DNA from: Gilliamella mensalis
Lineage (GTDB): Bacteria; Pseudomonadota; Gammaproteobacteria; Enterobacterales; Orbaceae
Length of the DNA: 64,000 bases
Assembly: GCF_900103085.1 (NCBI RefSeq)
Contig: NZ_FMWR01000014.1
Location: 186,001 to 250,000 of the forward strand
Direction: 5' to 3'
Position numbers and translations under genes: made by a program. Shown here one piece after another: positions 54,173 through 63,835 of this stretch (the first letter of the stretch is position 1; each line of letters opens with the position of its first letter). The notes beneath the pieces are model-generated. The model did no database searches. It worked only from the letters and a program-made list of their open reading frames with translations, and was not told the DNA's origin.

Positions 54173-55381
54173 TTACTCTTTAGCCATTGGTTTATTAACA
54201 ACCTTTGTTGTTTGATTGCCTTGAATAGCTTGGATTTTTTGTTCATATTTTGCGACATCATCTTTGCTAGACAATAAGCTATATGTTAAGGTAAATTCGG
54301 TGCTTTGACCTGACTTTAACTGACGAACACGTTTTTGTTGACGTTCAATTGTCACTGGATAAGCAAAACTGGTACCAGGCTCTAAACCTGTGACATAGCC
54401 TTGTTTTAGAGTATCGGTGTTTTTCCACAATGATAGTACGGGTAACTGTTTAGTATTAAAGGCAATACCTGCAGCTTTATCCCCCGCTTTATTGGTCACC
54501 ATCACCTGTGTTTGACCATTTTCATCAGCAAATGGATAAACATTAAATACCATTTCATCAAAATCTTTAGTTGGACCTAGATAAGTTTGCCATGTGTTAA
54601 GACCATCTTTCGCATAGCTGTTAAACGGTGAGATTTCTTTGACTGGGGCAACAAACCTAGCACCTTCTTCAAGGATGGGTGTACCAAAATTACTATGATA
54701 GATGATCTGATAATCACGGGTATAATCACTCTTATTGGTGACAACATCATGAACAGTAAATTCTTTACTTCCTGGTACATAGCTAATTGATGCCCAAGTT
54801 TCTAGATTACTTTTTTTGAAAGTATTTTCTTTAATTAACCCTTTAACTGTAATGGTGTAGGGTGCTTTGTCAGATACATCCACAATTAATTTAGAGACCG
54901 GCGTATTTTGAGCACGACCATGCAAGGTATACATCATACCATCAGCTTGCGTCGCATGACCTGTCCATTCAAAACCACAGCGAACCATCATTTCGTTAAA
55001 GCCATCTAGCCAACCTATTCCGCCACGACTTTCTAAGTTAATATATTTGGGATGAACAACTTCATTTACAGGAGAATCCCATCCCATTCGAATACCATCA
55101 CCAACAACAGACAAAATACCTAACCCTCTAGTAGGAATTAATTGAATAGTGAAATTATCACTAGAAATAGTTAGGAGTTCAGTTCCATCTTGTTTACCAC
55201 CTTTAAGCACTGTGTTTTGGATGGTAAATTTTTCACCTTTTATGCCCAAATCACGACTAGAAATTGACCAATTTCCTTTAGCAACATTCTGTTCATTATC
55301 AGTTAATACAAATTCTTTAGCATTGGCATTATAGCTAGCCAAACTAAGCAATACAGCTAATGAAACAACTTTGATTTTCAT
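54173..55381 (-). CDS. Secreted DUF4432 (aldose 1-epimerase-like) protein
   Basis: This 402-residue protein has a signal peptide (about 1-21, ending YNANA-KE) and a galactose-mutarotase-like fold of the DUF4432 family: 'QLIPTRGLGILSVVGDGIRMGWDSPVNEVVHP', 'GIGWLDGFNEMMVRCGFEWTGH' and 'YTLHGRAQNTP'. Later 'QIIYHSNFGTPILEEGARFVAP' and 'VTGLEPGTSFAYPVTIERQQKRVRQLKSGQSTEFTLTYS' are typical of these epimerase-like domains. A periplasmic place is inferred from the signal peptide. The substrate sugar is unknown. It is a single gene with about 180 bases of free upstream space. Confidence 0.8.
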   Translation of the reverse strand: MKIKVVSLAVLLSLASYNANAKEFVLTDNEQNVAKGNWSISSRDLGIKGEKFTIQNTVLKGGKQDGTELLTISSDNFTIQLIPTRGLGILSVVGDGIRMGWDSPVNEVVHPKYINLESRGGIGWLDGFNEMMVRCGFEWTGHATQADGMMYTLHGRAQNTPVSKLIVDVSDKAPYTITVKGLIKENTFKKSNLETWASISYVPGSKEFTVHDVVTNKSDYTRDYQIIYHSNFGTPILEEGARFVAPVKEISPFNSYAKDGLNTWQTYLGPTKDFDEMVFNVYPFADENGQTQVMVTNKAGDKAAGIAFNTKQLPVLSLWKNTDTLKQGYVTGLEPGTSFAYPVTIERQQKRVRQLKSGQSTEFTLTYSLLSSKDDVAKYEQKIQAIQGNQTTKVVNKPMAKE

Positions 55382-55561
55382 GGTGATCCCTCATAGTTAA
55401 TAAAATATCACTGAATCGTTTCAATCAATATGACATAAAATAGAAAGAATCAACAAAAAGAAAATCATAAAAATGAGAGATCATTCACACTTTTTCAACA
55501 TTAAAAAATTGAAAGCAAAAAATGATTTATTTGATTGAATCATTGTGAAATATTGAAAATA

Positions 55562-56140
55562 TCAACTTTTAGGTCTGATCTGTTCGGCTTTCCAGTGTTT
55601 ACGGCATACTGAGTGATATTCACTGTCACCAAGATGGATGGAGTTACCAAATTTAACAATTTGACCATCTTGTCCTTCTAACAAGATCATAGTAGCTTTT
55701 TTGCCACACCAACATACGGTTTTGAGTTCTCTAAAATTATCGGCAATTTCAAGTAGCGTTTTAGATCCTTCAAACAGGTGTCCCATATAATCGGTTTTGA
55801 TGCCAAAGAACATGATTGGCACGCCATATTCGTCGCACACATCTGATAACTTCCAAATAGTATTGCGCGATAAAAACTGGCTTTCGTCGATGAGTATACA
55901 GGCATAGTTGTTTTGTTTGATGTGTTCAATAATATCATCAACCGTTGTGTCATCAAGCTGTAATGCCTTTTTACGTAATCCTAAACGAGAGACAATTTCG
56001 ACAGCTGAATCGCGCGTGTCAACCGATGATTTTAACAGTAACGTTTGCATGTTATTACTTAAATAATTGTGATCAATTTGTAGGAGCTCAGTGGATTTTC
56101 CGGCATTCATTACGCCATATATATAATAAATCTTAGACAA
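55562..56140 (-). CDS. tdk: Thymidine kinase
   Basis: This 192-residue type-II thymidine kinase phosphorylates thymidine for salvage. The P-loop is YGVMNAGKSTELLQ (residues 9-21), the DESQFLS motif (Walker B) lies at about 89-95, and zinc cysteines appear in TVCWCGKKA and SVCRKHW. It is colinear with E. coli Tdk (205), a little shorter. A terminator separates it from gpmA upstream. Confidence 0.97.
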   Translation of the reverse strand: MSKIYYIYGVMNAGKSTELLQIDHNYLSNNMQTLLLKSSVDTRDSAVEIVSRLGLRKKALQLDDTTVDDIIEHIKQNNYACILIDESQFLSRNTIWKLSDVCDEYGVPIMFFGIKTDYMGHLFEGSKTLLEIADNFRELKTVCWCGKKATMILLEGQDGQIVKFGNSIHLGDSEYHSVCRKHWKAEQIRPKS

Positions 56141-56210
56141 AATAGTACTCTCAAAATTAAAATAAGTCAGTCAATAAAATAAATGAATCAAAAGCCATTA
56201 TGCAGATAAT

Positions 56211-56244
56211 AAAAAAAGGTAAGTTAAATAACCTACCTTTTTTT
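56211..56244. terminator. Terminator after gpmA
   Basis: AAAAAAAGGTA-AGTT and AAC-CTACCTTTTTTT pair with small bulges around AAAT. It ends gpmA on the minus strand. Confidence 0.75.
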
Positions 56245-56261
56245 GTTTGTTTAATGAATAA

Positions 56262-57014
56262 TTATTTTGCTTTACCTTGGTTTGCAACAGCAGCTTGTTT
56301 AGCCGCAATTTCGTCAGCATTACCTAGATAATAGTGCTTAATGACTTTCATGTTGTCGTCAAATTCATATACCAATGGTACACCCGTTGGGATATTAAGT
56401 TCGATGATGTCATCATCACTGATGTTATCTAAATGTTTTACCAGCGCACGTAGTGAGTTACCGTGAGCTGCAATAATAACACGCTCACCTTTAGCAACGC
56501 GTGGTGCAATGGTTGATTCCCAATAAGGTAATACGCGTTTGATAGTTAATGCTAAGCTTTCGGTTAATGGTAATTCTGATTCAGGTAATTTGCTGTAACG
56601 TGAATCATGCCCCGGGAAGCGTTCGTCTGATTTTTCAAGTGCTGGAGGCGTGATTGCAAAACCACGACGCCATAATTTTACTTGGTCATCGCCATATTTT
56701 GCTGCTGTTTCAGCTTTGTTTAAACCTTGTAATGCACCATAGTGACGTTCGTTTAGTTTCCAGCTTTTTTCAACCGGTAACCATGCTTGATCAACTTCGT
56801 CTAAAACGTGCCATAATGTGTGAATAGCGCGCTTTAATACTGATGTGTAGGCATAATCAAATGTGAAACCTTCTTTTTTTAGCAATTTACCTGCTTCGGC
56901 AGCTTCTTTGTTACCTTTATCAGATAAATCAACATCAGTCCAACCACAAAAGCGGTTTTCTTGATTCCAAACGCTTTCTCCATGTCGAATTAGCACTAAT
57001 TTTTTTACAGTCAT
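56262..57014 (-). CDS. gpmA: 2,3-bisphosphoglycerate-dependent phosphoglycerate mutase
   Basis: This 250-residue glycolytic enzyme swaps 3- and 2-phosphoglycerate. The phosphohistidine is His11 in [10 protein letters not shown]; '[14 protein letters not shown]', '[31 protein letters not shown]' and the second histidine in [16 protein letters not shown] are all present. It is colinear with E. coli GpmA (250). It lies 120 bases downstream of nlpD, on the same strand. Confidence 0.98.
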   Translation of the reverse strand: MTVKKLVLIRHGESVWNQENRFCGWTDVDLSDKGNKEAAEAGKLLKKEGFTFDYAYTSVLKRAIHTLWHVLDEVDQAWLPVEKSWKLNERHYGALQGLNKAETAAKYGDDQVKLWRRGFAITPPALEKSDERFPGHDSRYSKLPESELPLTESLALTIKRVLPYWESTIAPRVAKGERVIIAAHGNSLRALVKHLDNISDDDIIELNIPTGVPLVYEFDDNMKVIKHYYLGNADEIAAKQAAVANQGKAK

Positions 57015-57134
57015 AAGTATAACTCCTTTAATTTCTTAAATTTAATTTTTGGTATATCCTGCTTATGAACATGCTCTATACTTGTCATGCATGCCCATCT
57101 ATTTTGAGCTAATCTTATGAACTCAAAACGTTTA

Positions 57135-58232
57135 TTATCTTGGTAAGAATTTTAACGGATCAACTGATTGCGCTTTGTATCGAATTTCAAAGTGTAATCT
57201 AACCGACGAGGTGCCAGTTGCCCCCATTGTAGCAATTTGCTCACCTGCGCGCACTGCCTGCTGTTCTTTTACTAATATGGATTGGTTATGCGCATATGCC
57301 GTTAAATAATCATCATTATGTTTAATAATAATTAAATTACCATAACCAGGTAATGCATTGCCTGAATACACAACTCGTCCATCCGCCGCAGCCATGACTT
57401 TATCACCAATTGAACCTGAAATATCTATTCCCTTGCTTGCATTCGAGAATTTTTCAATAATCTTACCTCGCGCGGGCCATTGCCATGAAATATTGGCAAC
57501 GTTCGATTTTGATTTGCCTGTAGCTGGTATGCGGCTAGTAGAATTGTCTAAAGGTTCGGTAATAGTTTCAGTTGTTTCGGTTGTAGTAGGCTGTCTATTT
57601 TTCCCCGTTGTGGTAATCGAAGTCGTTGTTGTTTTGGTTATTGTTGGTTGGGTTTTTGCTTGTCCTATCGCTACAGCTGAGTTATCGCTATTTGCTTTGT
57701 TCACTGCTGTATTATTTGTTGTAGTTTTTTGTGTGACCACAACTGTTCCACCACTAACATCTAACACTTGACCAACATTAACGGCAAAAGGTTCTTTAAT
57801 ATTATTTTTTGCTGCTAATGAGCGGTAATCATTGCCGGTCACCCATGCAATATAAAATAAAGTATCGCCACGTTTAACTGTGTAGGTATCACCTTGGTAC
57901 CCGCCTTTTGGTATATTGTCGTAATTGCGGTTATAAACGATTCGTTCATTACTAATTACCGTATCACTATCGCTAAGGGTGTTCGAACTGGCGACATTAA
58001 CATTTGATACAGCCGTTGTCCTTGATGAAGGTGGATTATAGATAGTAGGAGTAGATGATATTCTGCCTCCTGTTGAAATATTAGTTGGTGGTTTGGTATA
58101 AACAGAAGAAGTTGATGTCTCGCCTGCGCCAGAAATATCTTCGATTTCGGCTTGCTCAGTTTGCGTACACGCAACAATTAACAAACTTAAGCAACTTAAT
58201 GTCAGTATTTTTTTCAAAGTAACACCTTTCAT
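57135..58232 (-). CDS. nlpD: Amidase activator NlpD
   Basis: This 365-residue outer-membrane lipoprotein activates the AmiC amidase at division. Seen are the lipobox LIVACT (Cys22), a long Ser/Thr/Asn linker, a LysM domain (about 115-160, 'DTYTVKRGDTLFYIAWVTGNDYRSLAAKNNI'), a second Thr-rich linker (about 165-245) and a LytM domain (about 250-365). The LytM site is degenerate ('SKGIDISGS' lacks the first His), as in E. coli NlpD, so it is non-catalytic. In E. coli nlpD is followed by rpoS; here gpmA follows instead. Confidence 0.95.
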   Translation of the reverse strand: MKGVTLKKILTLSCLSLLIVACTQTEQAEIEDISGAGETSTSSVYTKPPTNISTGGRISSTPTIYNPPSSRTTAVSNVNVASSNTLSDSDTVISNERIVYNRNYDNIPKGGYQGDTYTVKRGDTLFYIAWVTGNDYRSLAAKNNIKEPFAVNVGQVLDVSGGTVVVTQKTTTNNTAVNKANSDNSAVAIGQAKTQPTITKTTTTSITTTGKNRQPTTTETTETITEPLDNSTSRIPATGKSKSNVANISWQWPARGKIIEKFSNASKGIDISGSIGDKVMAAADGRVVYSGNALPGYGNLIIIKHNDDYLTAYAHNQSILVKEQQAVRAGEQIATMGATGTSSVRLHFEIRYKAQSVDPLKFLPR

Positions 58233-58303
58233 TCGTGAATTTTGTTTTTTTACTATATTGTATTCAATAGCATGTTTCTAACAATCTTTTTATTAGCTCA
58301 TTT

Positions 58304-58328
58304 TAGCGTTTTTACAGTAAAAACGCTA
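58304..58328. promoter_or_regulatory. 25-base palindrome upstream of nlpD
   Basis: TAGCGTTTTTAC, a central A, then GTAAAAACGCTA: a perfect 12+1+12 palindrome 72 bases upstream of nlpD. It could be an operator or a transcript hairpin. The rest of 58233-58667 holds no gene. Confidence 0.5.
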
Positions 58329-58667
58329 TTATATTGATTGCTTATTGATTAAATCAATAAGTTCATCCAGAATTTGGTGATTCTTACTTATTAAATTTTT
58401 CCATAATTATTATCATGGTTGTTTTAATAATTTATAACCGCTAGTACTCAGCTTAAGTTAGCACAATGCTTTTATTTATTAATTTATATTAATCATAATA
58501 TAAGCCAATCATTTCATACATAATCCGGCTATTTTTTGCTGCCATTGATTAACTATTTATTCGGCTTTGTCGGATTTATTTTGAAAGTAATGAGTATATA
58601 CAATAAAATAGGCTTTCGTACAGTATCTTTACCGTATTTCTATAAAAATTTAATGTGATATAAAATA

Positions 58668-59495
58668 ATGACTTTATATATTGTTGCCACCCCCATCGGA
58701 AACTTAGATGATATTACGCTTAGAGCCATCGATACACTTAAAAGAGTTGACCTTATTGCGGCTGAAGATACTCGCCATAGTGGCTTACTTTTACAACATC
58801 TTGGCATTAAAGCGAAGCTATTTGCTTTACATGATCATAATGAACAAGAAAAATCCAATGTGCTGATCGAAAAACTCCAATCAGGATTGTCAATTGCCTT
58901 GATTTCTGATGCTGGTACTCCGTTAATCAATGACCCCGGATATCACTTAGTTAAAGCTTGTCGAGAAAATGACATTAAGGTGGTGCCAATCCCCGGTGCT
59001 TGCGCTGCAATTGCAGCATTGTGTGTTTCGGGCTTGCCGTCGGATAAGTTTATTTATGAGGGTTTTTTACCGGCTAAAACTAAAGCACGCCAAGATAGTC
59101 TTGCAAAATTAATCGATGAACCACGTACCATGATTTTTTATGAATCAACCCATCGATTATTAGACACGTTGAATGATATGCAAACTATTTGGGGAAGTGA
59201 TAAACAGATCATTTTAGCGAAAGAACTAACTAAAACATGGGAAACCATTGTCAGCTTTAAGGTCAGTGAGTTGATTAATTGGCTAAACGAAGATCCTACT
59301 CGTCAAAAAGGCGAGTTTGTGTTGATAGTACACGGCCATAACAAAACCGATGATGATATCGACCCTAAGGCGATTAGCACACTTAAACTTTTACAAAAAG
59401 AACTACCGTTAAAAAAAGCAGCAGCCATTACTGCTGAAATATATGGGCTTAAAAAGAATCAACTTTACCAAATCGGTTTAAGTGCAGAGCAATAA
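58668..59495 (+). CDS. rsmI: 16S rRNA 2'-O-ribose C1402 methyltransferase RsmI
   Basis: This 275-residue enzyme methylates C1402 of 16S rRNA in the decoding centre. It is a tetrapyrrole-methylase fold: '[45 protein letters not shown]', '[42 protein letters not shown]' (SAM site) and '[14 protein letters not shown]'. It is colinear with E. coli RsmI (286). Confidence 0.97.
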   Translation: MTLYIVATPIGNLDDITLRAIDTLKRVDLIAAEDTRHSGLLLQHLGIKAKLFALHDHNEQEKSNVLIEKLQSGLSIALISDAGTPLINDPGYHLVKACRENDIKVVPIPGACAAIAALCVSGLPSDKFIYEGFLPAKTKARQDSLAKLIDEPRTMIFYESTHRLLDTLNDMQTIWGSDKQIILAKELTKTWETIVSFKVSELINWLNEDPTRQKGEFVLIVHGHNKTDDDIDPKAISTLKLLQKELPLKKAAAITAEIYGLKKNQLYQIGLSAEQ

Positions 59496-59710
59496 ATGCA
59501 TAGTAATAATTGAATTACTATACCTCAATAAGTTTGGTTAATAACTACTATTTATTGCATACATTGGTTTGATAATAAGCTAAATAGTTATGACTAATTT
59601 GTTTAATTATTCGTTGATTTATCGATAAGAACATTAGCACAAATAGCCCAATTTAGTATATAATCGCCCCTTATTTTTAAGACATTTTATGATAAAAGGT
59701 AACAAACAGT

Positions 59711-60802
59711 ATGGGATTTAAATGTGGGATTGTCGGACTACCAAATGTGGGTAAGTCAACGCTTTTTAACGCGCTAACCAAAGCAGGCATTGAGGCAGCT
59801 AACTTTCCGTTTTGTACTATCGAACCAAACACTGGGGTTGTGCCCATGCCCGATCCACGTTTAGATGAACTAGCTAAAATTGTTAAACCTCAGCGCACGT
59901 TGCCAACCACCATGGAATTTGTTGATATTGCTGGTTTAGTTAAAGGCGCATCGAAAGGTGAAGGTTTAGGAAATCAATTTTTGGCTAATATTCGTGAAAC
60001 CGAAGCGATCGGTCATGTTGTGCGTTGCTTTGAAAACGACAATATTATTCACGTCGCAGGTAAAATCGATCCGGCAGAAGATATCGAAATTATTAACACT
60101 GAACTTGCTCTATCCGATCTTGAAGCTTGTGAACGGGCAATAACACGCCTACAAAAACGCGCTAAAGGTGGCGATAAAGACGCGAAATTTGAGTTAGAAA
60201 TCCTTGAAAAATGTTTACCTCATTTAGAACAAGGTAAAAAGTTATTGTTACTTAATTTAAGTAAAGAAGAACTTGATGCGATTAAATACTTAAGCTTTTT
60301 AACTTTAAAACCAACCATGTACATCGCTAATGTGAATGAAGATGGTTTTGAAAACAATCCTTATTTAGATAAAGTCAAAGCGATAGCTGAACAAGAAAAA
60401 GCCGTGGTAGTCCCTGTTTGTGCCGCAATTGAAGCAGAGCTTGCCGAACTGGATGATGCCGATCGTGATGAATTTATGAAAGATTTAGGCTTAACCGAAC
60501 CAGGCTTAAATCGAGTGATTCGTGCTGGATACAGCTTACTTAACCTGCAAACTTATTTTACCGCAGGTGTTAAAGAAGTTCGCGCGTGGACAATTTCGGT
60601 TGGCGATACCGCACCACAAGCAGCAGGAAAAATTCATACCGATTTCGAAAAAGGTTTTATTCGTGCTCAAACCATTGCATTTGATGATTTTATTAAATAC
60701 GGTGGCGAACAAGGCGCTAAAGAAGCAGGAAAAATGCGGGCTGAAGGTAAAGATTATATCGTGCAAGATGGCGATATTATGAACTTCTTATTTAATGTAT
60801 AG
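59711..60802 (+). CDS. ychF: Redox-regulated ATPase YchF
   Basis: This 363-residue OBG-like protein binds ATP rather than GTP and joins ribosomes. The P-loop is [12 protein letters not shown] (8-19), followed by '[37 protein letters not shown]', a coiled-coil insert and a C-terminal TGS domain ('[50 protein letters not shown]'). It matches E. coli YchF in length. pth, its common neighbour, is absent. Confidence 0.98.
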   Translation: MGFKCGIVGLPNVGKSTLFNALTKAGIEAANFPFCTIEPNTGVVPMPDPRLDELAKIVKPQRTLPTTMEFVDIAGLVKGASKGEGLGNQFLANIRETEAIGHVVRCFENDNIIHVAGKIDPAEDIEIINTELALSDLEACERAITRLQKRAKGGDKDAKFELEILEKCLPHLEQGKKLLLLNLSKEELDAIKYLSFLTLKPTMYIANVNEDGFENNPYLDKVKAIAEQEKAVVVPVCAAIEAELAELDDADRDEFMKDLGLTEPGLNRVIRAGYSLLNLQTYFTAGVKEVRAWTISVGDTAPQAAGKIHTDFEKGFIRAQTIAFDDFIKYGGEQGAKEAGKMRAEGKDYIVQDGDIMNFLFNV

Positions 60803-60813
60803 TTGATTATTTT

Positions 60814-60842
60814 ACGTCGCCTTTTGGCGACGTTATTATATT
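60814..60842 (+). terminator. Terminator after ychF
   Basis: ACGTCGCC pairs with GGCGACGT around TTTT, followed by TATTATATT, a weak T tract. Confidence 0.7.
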
Positions 60843-60966
60843 GATGTGCATAATAACTAATGAATATTGATATAAGATTTATTTTTTACTTAAACGTAGT
60901 GTTACCTGAAACTTCTTGTCAACTGAACCAATAATAGATTGGTAAATATAAGGACAGCCCACTTTT

Positions 60967-62193
60967 ATGTTACTCACTTTTCAACAAGCCAAACAGCAAG
61001 TACTACAAAGCGTATCAACCGTAAAATCACTCACTAGCGAAAAAGTCGGACTATTTGATGCGCTAGATCGCATCACTGCTGAGAATGTGATTTCACCGAT
61101 TAATGTGCCACGGTTCGATAATTCTGCGATGGATGGTTATGCGATTCGATTAGCGGATCTTAAACAATCAACGTTGTTACCACAAGCAGGGGCGATTTTT
61201 GCGGGCGATGATATAAGCAATCTTAATTGGCCAAAAGGTACTTGTTTGCGTATTATGACAGGTGCACCTGTGCCTAATGATGCTGATGCCGTTGTTATGC
61301 AAGAGCAGACTGAAAAATCTGATTTGGGGATTGCCTTTTTAGGTGACATAAAAGCTGGCGATAATATTCGTCGTATAGGTGAAGATGTGAAAAAAGGTGC
61401 GATCACAGTCAACAAAGGGACTAAATTAACGATACCAACACTATCGACACTTGCAACATTCGGCATTAGTGAACTTGTTGTCTTTAAAAAGTTAAAAGTC
61501 GCTATTTTATCAACTGGCGATGAATTAACCCCCATTGGTCAGTCATTATCTGGCAATGGCGCTATTTATGACAGCAACCGCTTTACACTAAAATTATTAT
61601 TGGCCAAACTTAACTGCGAAATAATTGATCTCGGTATTATTCCTGATGATCCAACCCAAATCAAACAAGCGCTAATAACCGCATCTAACCAAGCCGATTT
61701 AGTGATAACTAGTGGTGGTGTTTCGGTGGGGGATGCCGATTATACTAAAACAGCACTTGAAACATTAGGACAAATTAATTTTTGGAAGATTGCAATGAAA
61801 CCAGGCAAGCCTTTCGCCTTTGGCAAAATTGGCAATGCGCTATTTTGTGGTTTACCTGGTAATCCCGTTTCAACTTTAGTGACGTTTTATCAATTGGTAC
61901 AACCACTAATTTTAGTGCTTTCAGGACAACAACTCACATCAGTCGATTTATCTTTCAAAGTAAAAATTGCAACTAGCCTTAAGAAAAGTATGGGACGATT
62001 AGATTTTCAAAGAGGAATACTACAAATTAATGAACAAGGTGAGTTAGAAGTAACAACAACCGGTCAACAAGGTTCTCATATTACGCAGTCATTTAATCGA
62101 GCTAACTGCTTTATCGTGCTTGAGCAAGATCGTGGCAATGTAAGTAAAGGTGAAATGGTGACCGTTGAACTATTTAATGCATTACTTAAGTAA
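60967..62193 (+). CDS. moeA: Molybdopterin molybdenumtransferase MoeA
   Basis: This 408-residue enzyme inserts molybdenum into adenylated molybdopterin. Seen are 'PRFDNSAMDGYAIR', 'CLRIMTGAPVPNDADAVVMQEQ', the MoCF domain 'VAILSTGDELTPIGQSLSGNGAIYDSNRFTLKLLL', 'VITSGGVSVGDADYTK' and 'GLPGNPVSTLVTFYQLVQPLIL'. It is colinear with E. coli MoeA (411). moeB, its usual partner, is not next to it. Confidence 0.97.
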   Translation: MLLTFQQAKQQVLQSVSTVKSLTSEKVGLFDALDRITAENVISPINVPRFDNSAMDGYAIRLADLKQSTLLPQAGAIFAGDDISNLNWPKGTCLRIMTGAPVPNDADAVVMQEQTEKSDLGIAFLGDIKAGDNIRRIGEDVKKGAITVNKGTKLTIPTLSTLATFGISELVVFKKLKVAILSTGDELTPIGQSLSGNGAIYDSNRFTLKLLLAKLNCEIIDLGIIPDDPTQIKQALITASNQADLVITSGGVSVGDADYTKTALETLGQINFWKIAMKPGKPFAFGKIGNALFCGLPGNPVSTLVTFYQLVQPLILVLSGQQLTSVDLSFKVKIATSLKKSMGRLDFQRGILQINEQGELEVTTTGQQGSHITQSFNRANCFIVLEQDRGNVSKGEMVTVELFNALLK

Positions 62194-62274
62194 CATTGCA
62201 GTTTAAGCCACTATTTGGATGACCTCACCCACAGTCACCTCATTAGTTAGCCTATGCAAAAAGTTAGTATACAA

Positions 62275-62703
62275 TTAAAATAGCGCAACTAATATCGCAC
62301 CAGCTGCAATCATAGCAACCCCAACACCAGCTAACAATGAGATCTTTTCACCAAATAAAACAACGGCAAACACTACAGCAAACACCACGCTGAGTTTATC
62401 AATTGGTGCAACTTGCGATACTTTGCCCTCTTTAATTGCCATAAAGTAAAACAGCCAAGATAGTGCTCCGGCAATACCACTTAGAGTAATAATGAGTAAT
62501 GCCTTTTTATCATTAAAAAAGGTATTGATAAGGTTTAATTTTCCTTGAACTACAACCACGCCGACTAAAAAAATAGCCATGACAATAGCACGAATGGCTG
62601 TTGCGGTGTTTGCATCAAGATGCTGTAAGCCAATTTTACCTAAAAGGGCGACACATGCTGCGGTAATAGCGGAAAGCAATGCATAAATAAGCCATGCACT
62701 CAT
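62275..62703 (-). CDS. Half-size DMT (EamA-like) membrane transporter
   Basis: This 142-residue protein has five predicted helices, half of a usual ten-helix DMT transporter, with one EamA repeat: 'LIYALLSAITAACVALLGKIGLQHLDANTATAIRAIVMAIFLVGVVVVQG', 'SGIAGALSWLFYFMAIKEGKVSQVAPIDKLSVVFAVVFAVVLFGEKISLLAGVGVAMIAAGAILV'. Such proteins likely work as dimers. The substrate is unknown. It starts right after a small lipoprotein gene, with which it may be co-transcribed. Confidence 0.85.
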   Translation of the reverse strand: MSAWLIYALLSAITAACVALLGKIGLQHLDANTATAIRAIVMAIFLVGVVVVQGKLNLINTFFNDKKALLIITLSGIAGALSWLFYFMAIKEGKVSQVAPIDKLSVVFAVVFAVVLFGEKISLLAGVGVAMIAAGAILVALF

Positions 62704-62704
62704 A

Positions 62705-62911
62705 TTAGTATTTATCGACTTGGAATAAATATTGTTGATTGTTTAAATTAGTTTCACATTGTTGTGATTTATTCATAACGCCACGACAATCTTCTAAAAC
62801 ACCGTGAGCTTTTGACCAATGGTAGGTTTTATCTTTGTCGTTTTTTCCCCCACATCCGACCAATGCTAAACTAAATATTAAACAAGAAAAACCAATAACT
62901 ACAGCTTTCAT
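62705..62911 (-). CDS. Small lipoprotein of unknown function
   Basis: This 68-residue protein has a lipoprotein signal with lipobox LALVGC (Cys20), then GGKNDKDKTYHW. The mature part has a pair of cysteines (EDCRGVMNKSQQCETN) that may form a disulfide. It resembles small entry-exclusion-like or YbfP-like lipoproteins only in layout. Shine-Dalgarno GGAGGAAG lies close upstream of the start. It is the first gene of a pair with the DMT transporter. Confidence 0.75.
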   Translation of the reverse strand: MKAVVIGFSCLIFSLALVGCGGKNDKDKTYHWSKAHGVLEDCRGVMNKSQQCETNLNNQQYLFQVDKY

Positions 62912-63018
62912 TTCTTCCTCCTTTTTGGCAAACGCATTGACATAATTGTCAATATTACGTTTGTTTTATTTATATTATTTTAATACAGAATCGATGTGAT
63001 TAATAGCTAATCTACCGT

Positions 63019-63270
63019 CTATTTTAATAGATGCAAAGCGCAATTGGCTTTGTCATTGCGTAATAACTGGAGCGGTTTATCAGCTCCTTCAAATGCAGCA
63101 CAATAGATAACCACGGCTGAATAAAATTGCCATTCATCATACAAGCTGTACTACTTGTTGTTTTTCAAGATGCTTGTGATTGCATATACGAATACTGAAC
63201 AAGCACCAATTGCGATTAATGTCAAATCAATTGCACTGGTAAAGTCATTTTAAAAGAAAAGATTCGCCAT
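63019..63270 (-). pseudogene. Small gene interrupted by two in-frame stops
   Basis: An ATG at 63270 with a good ribosome site (AAAGGTG, 7 bases upstream) opens MANLFF, then a TAA (63250-63252). The same frame goes on NDFTSAIDLTLIAIGACSVF, then VYAITSILKNNK, a likely membrane segment, to a TAG (63151-63153), and on again as YSLYDEWQFYSAVVIYCAAF, then EGADKPLQLLRNDKANCALHLLK, to a TAG at 63019. The conserved look of each piece and the ribosome site suggest a gene that has gained stops, or two small genes of which the first is broken. No family was recognised. Confidence 0.35.
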
Positions 63271-63369
63271 ACTTAACACCTTTAGCGGTATGATGCTTAT
63301 TGTTAAGCATTAAATCTTGTGTTCGATTTGTCATCTTTACAATATTTTTTTACAACAAGTTGGTTTATT

Positions 63370-63738
63370 TTAACTTGCTGTACGTTCAATAGTTACAGCA
63401 ACATTTCGAGCATTAGCTATCGCATTTGGTTTAGACACTTTGACTTTAAGCCAAGTAACAGAAAATTGTTTAATCACTATTTCGGCAACGCGTTCTGCTA
63501 CACATTCAATTAACTCAAATTTCGAAGATTCGATAAATTGTGTTATGGTTTGACTAACCACAAAATAATCTAAACAAAAAGATACGTTATCACTTTCGCC
63601 AGCTGGTTTGTTATCCCATGCTATTTCAAGATCGAGAATTAACTTTTGCTTGATGGTTTTTTCCCACTCATATACTCCAATAGTGGTTAAAACAGTTAAT
63701 CCTTCAATCAATACTCTATCTCTGCTATACATATCCAT
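63370..63738 (-). CDS. folB: Dihydroneopterin aldolase FolB
   Basis: This protein of about 122 residues (start ATG at 63738; ATG at 63732 also possible) makes 6-hydroxymethyl-dihydropterin for folate synthesis. Seen are 'DRVLIEGLTVLTTIGVYEWEKTIKQKLILDLEIAWDNKPAGESDNVSFCLDYFVVSQTITQFIESSKFELIECVAERVAEIVI' with the active-site Glu and Tyr region, and the final 'KVSKPNAIANARNVAVTIER'. It is colinear with E. coli FolB. Confidence 0.96.
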   Translation of the reverse strand: MDMYSRDRVLIEGLTVLTTIGVYEWEKTIKQKLILDLEIAWDNKPAGESDNVSFCLDYFVVSQTITQFIESSKFELIECVAERVAEIVIKQFSVTWLKVKVSKPNAIANARNVAVTIERTAS

Positions 63739-63835
63739 ACCTAATTCCAAAAGCTTAGTTACATGAAATAGAGATTACCGAATCTTGATAAATTACGCTA
63801 TAATTTATTTTAAATAATATAATATATACATAATT

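Noticed and set aside
57358-57771. 137-codon plus-strand frame rich in valine
   Set aside because: Antisense to the Thr-rich linker and LytM part of nlpD.
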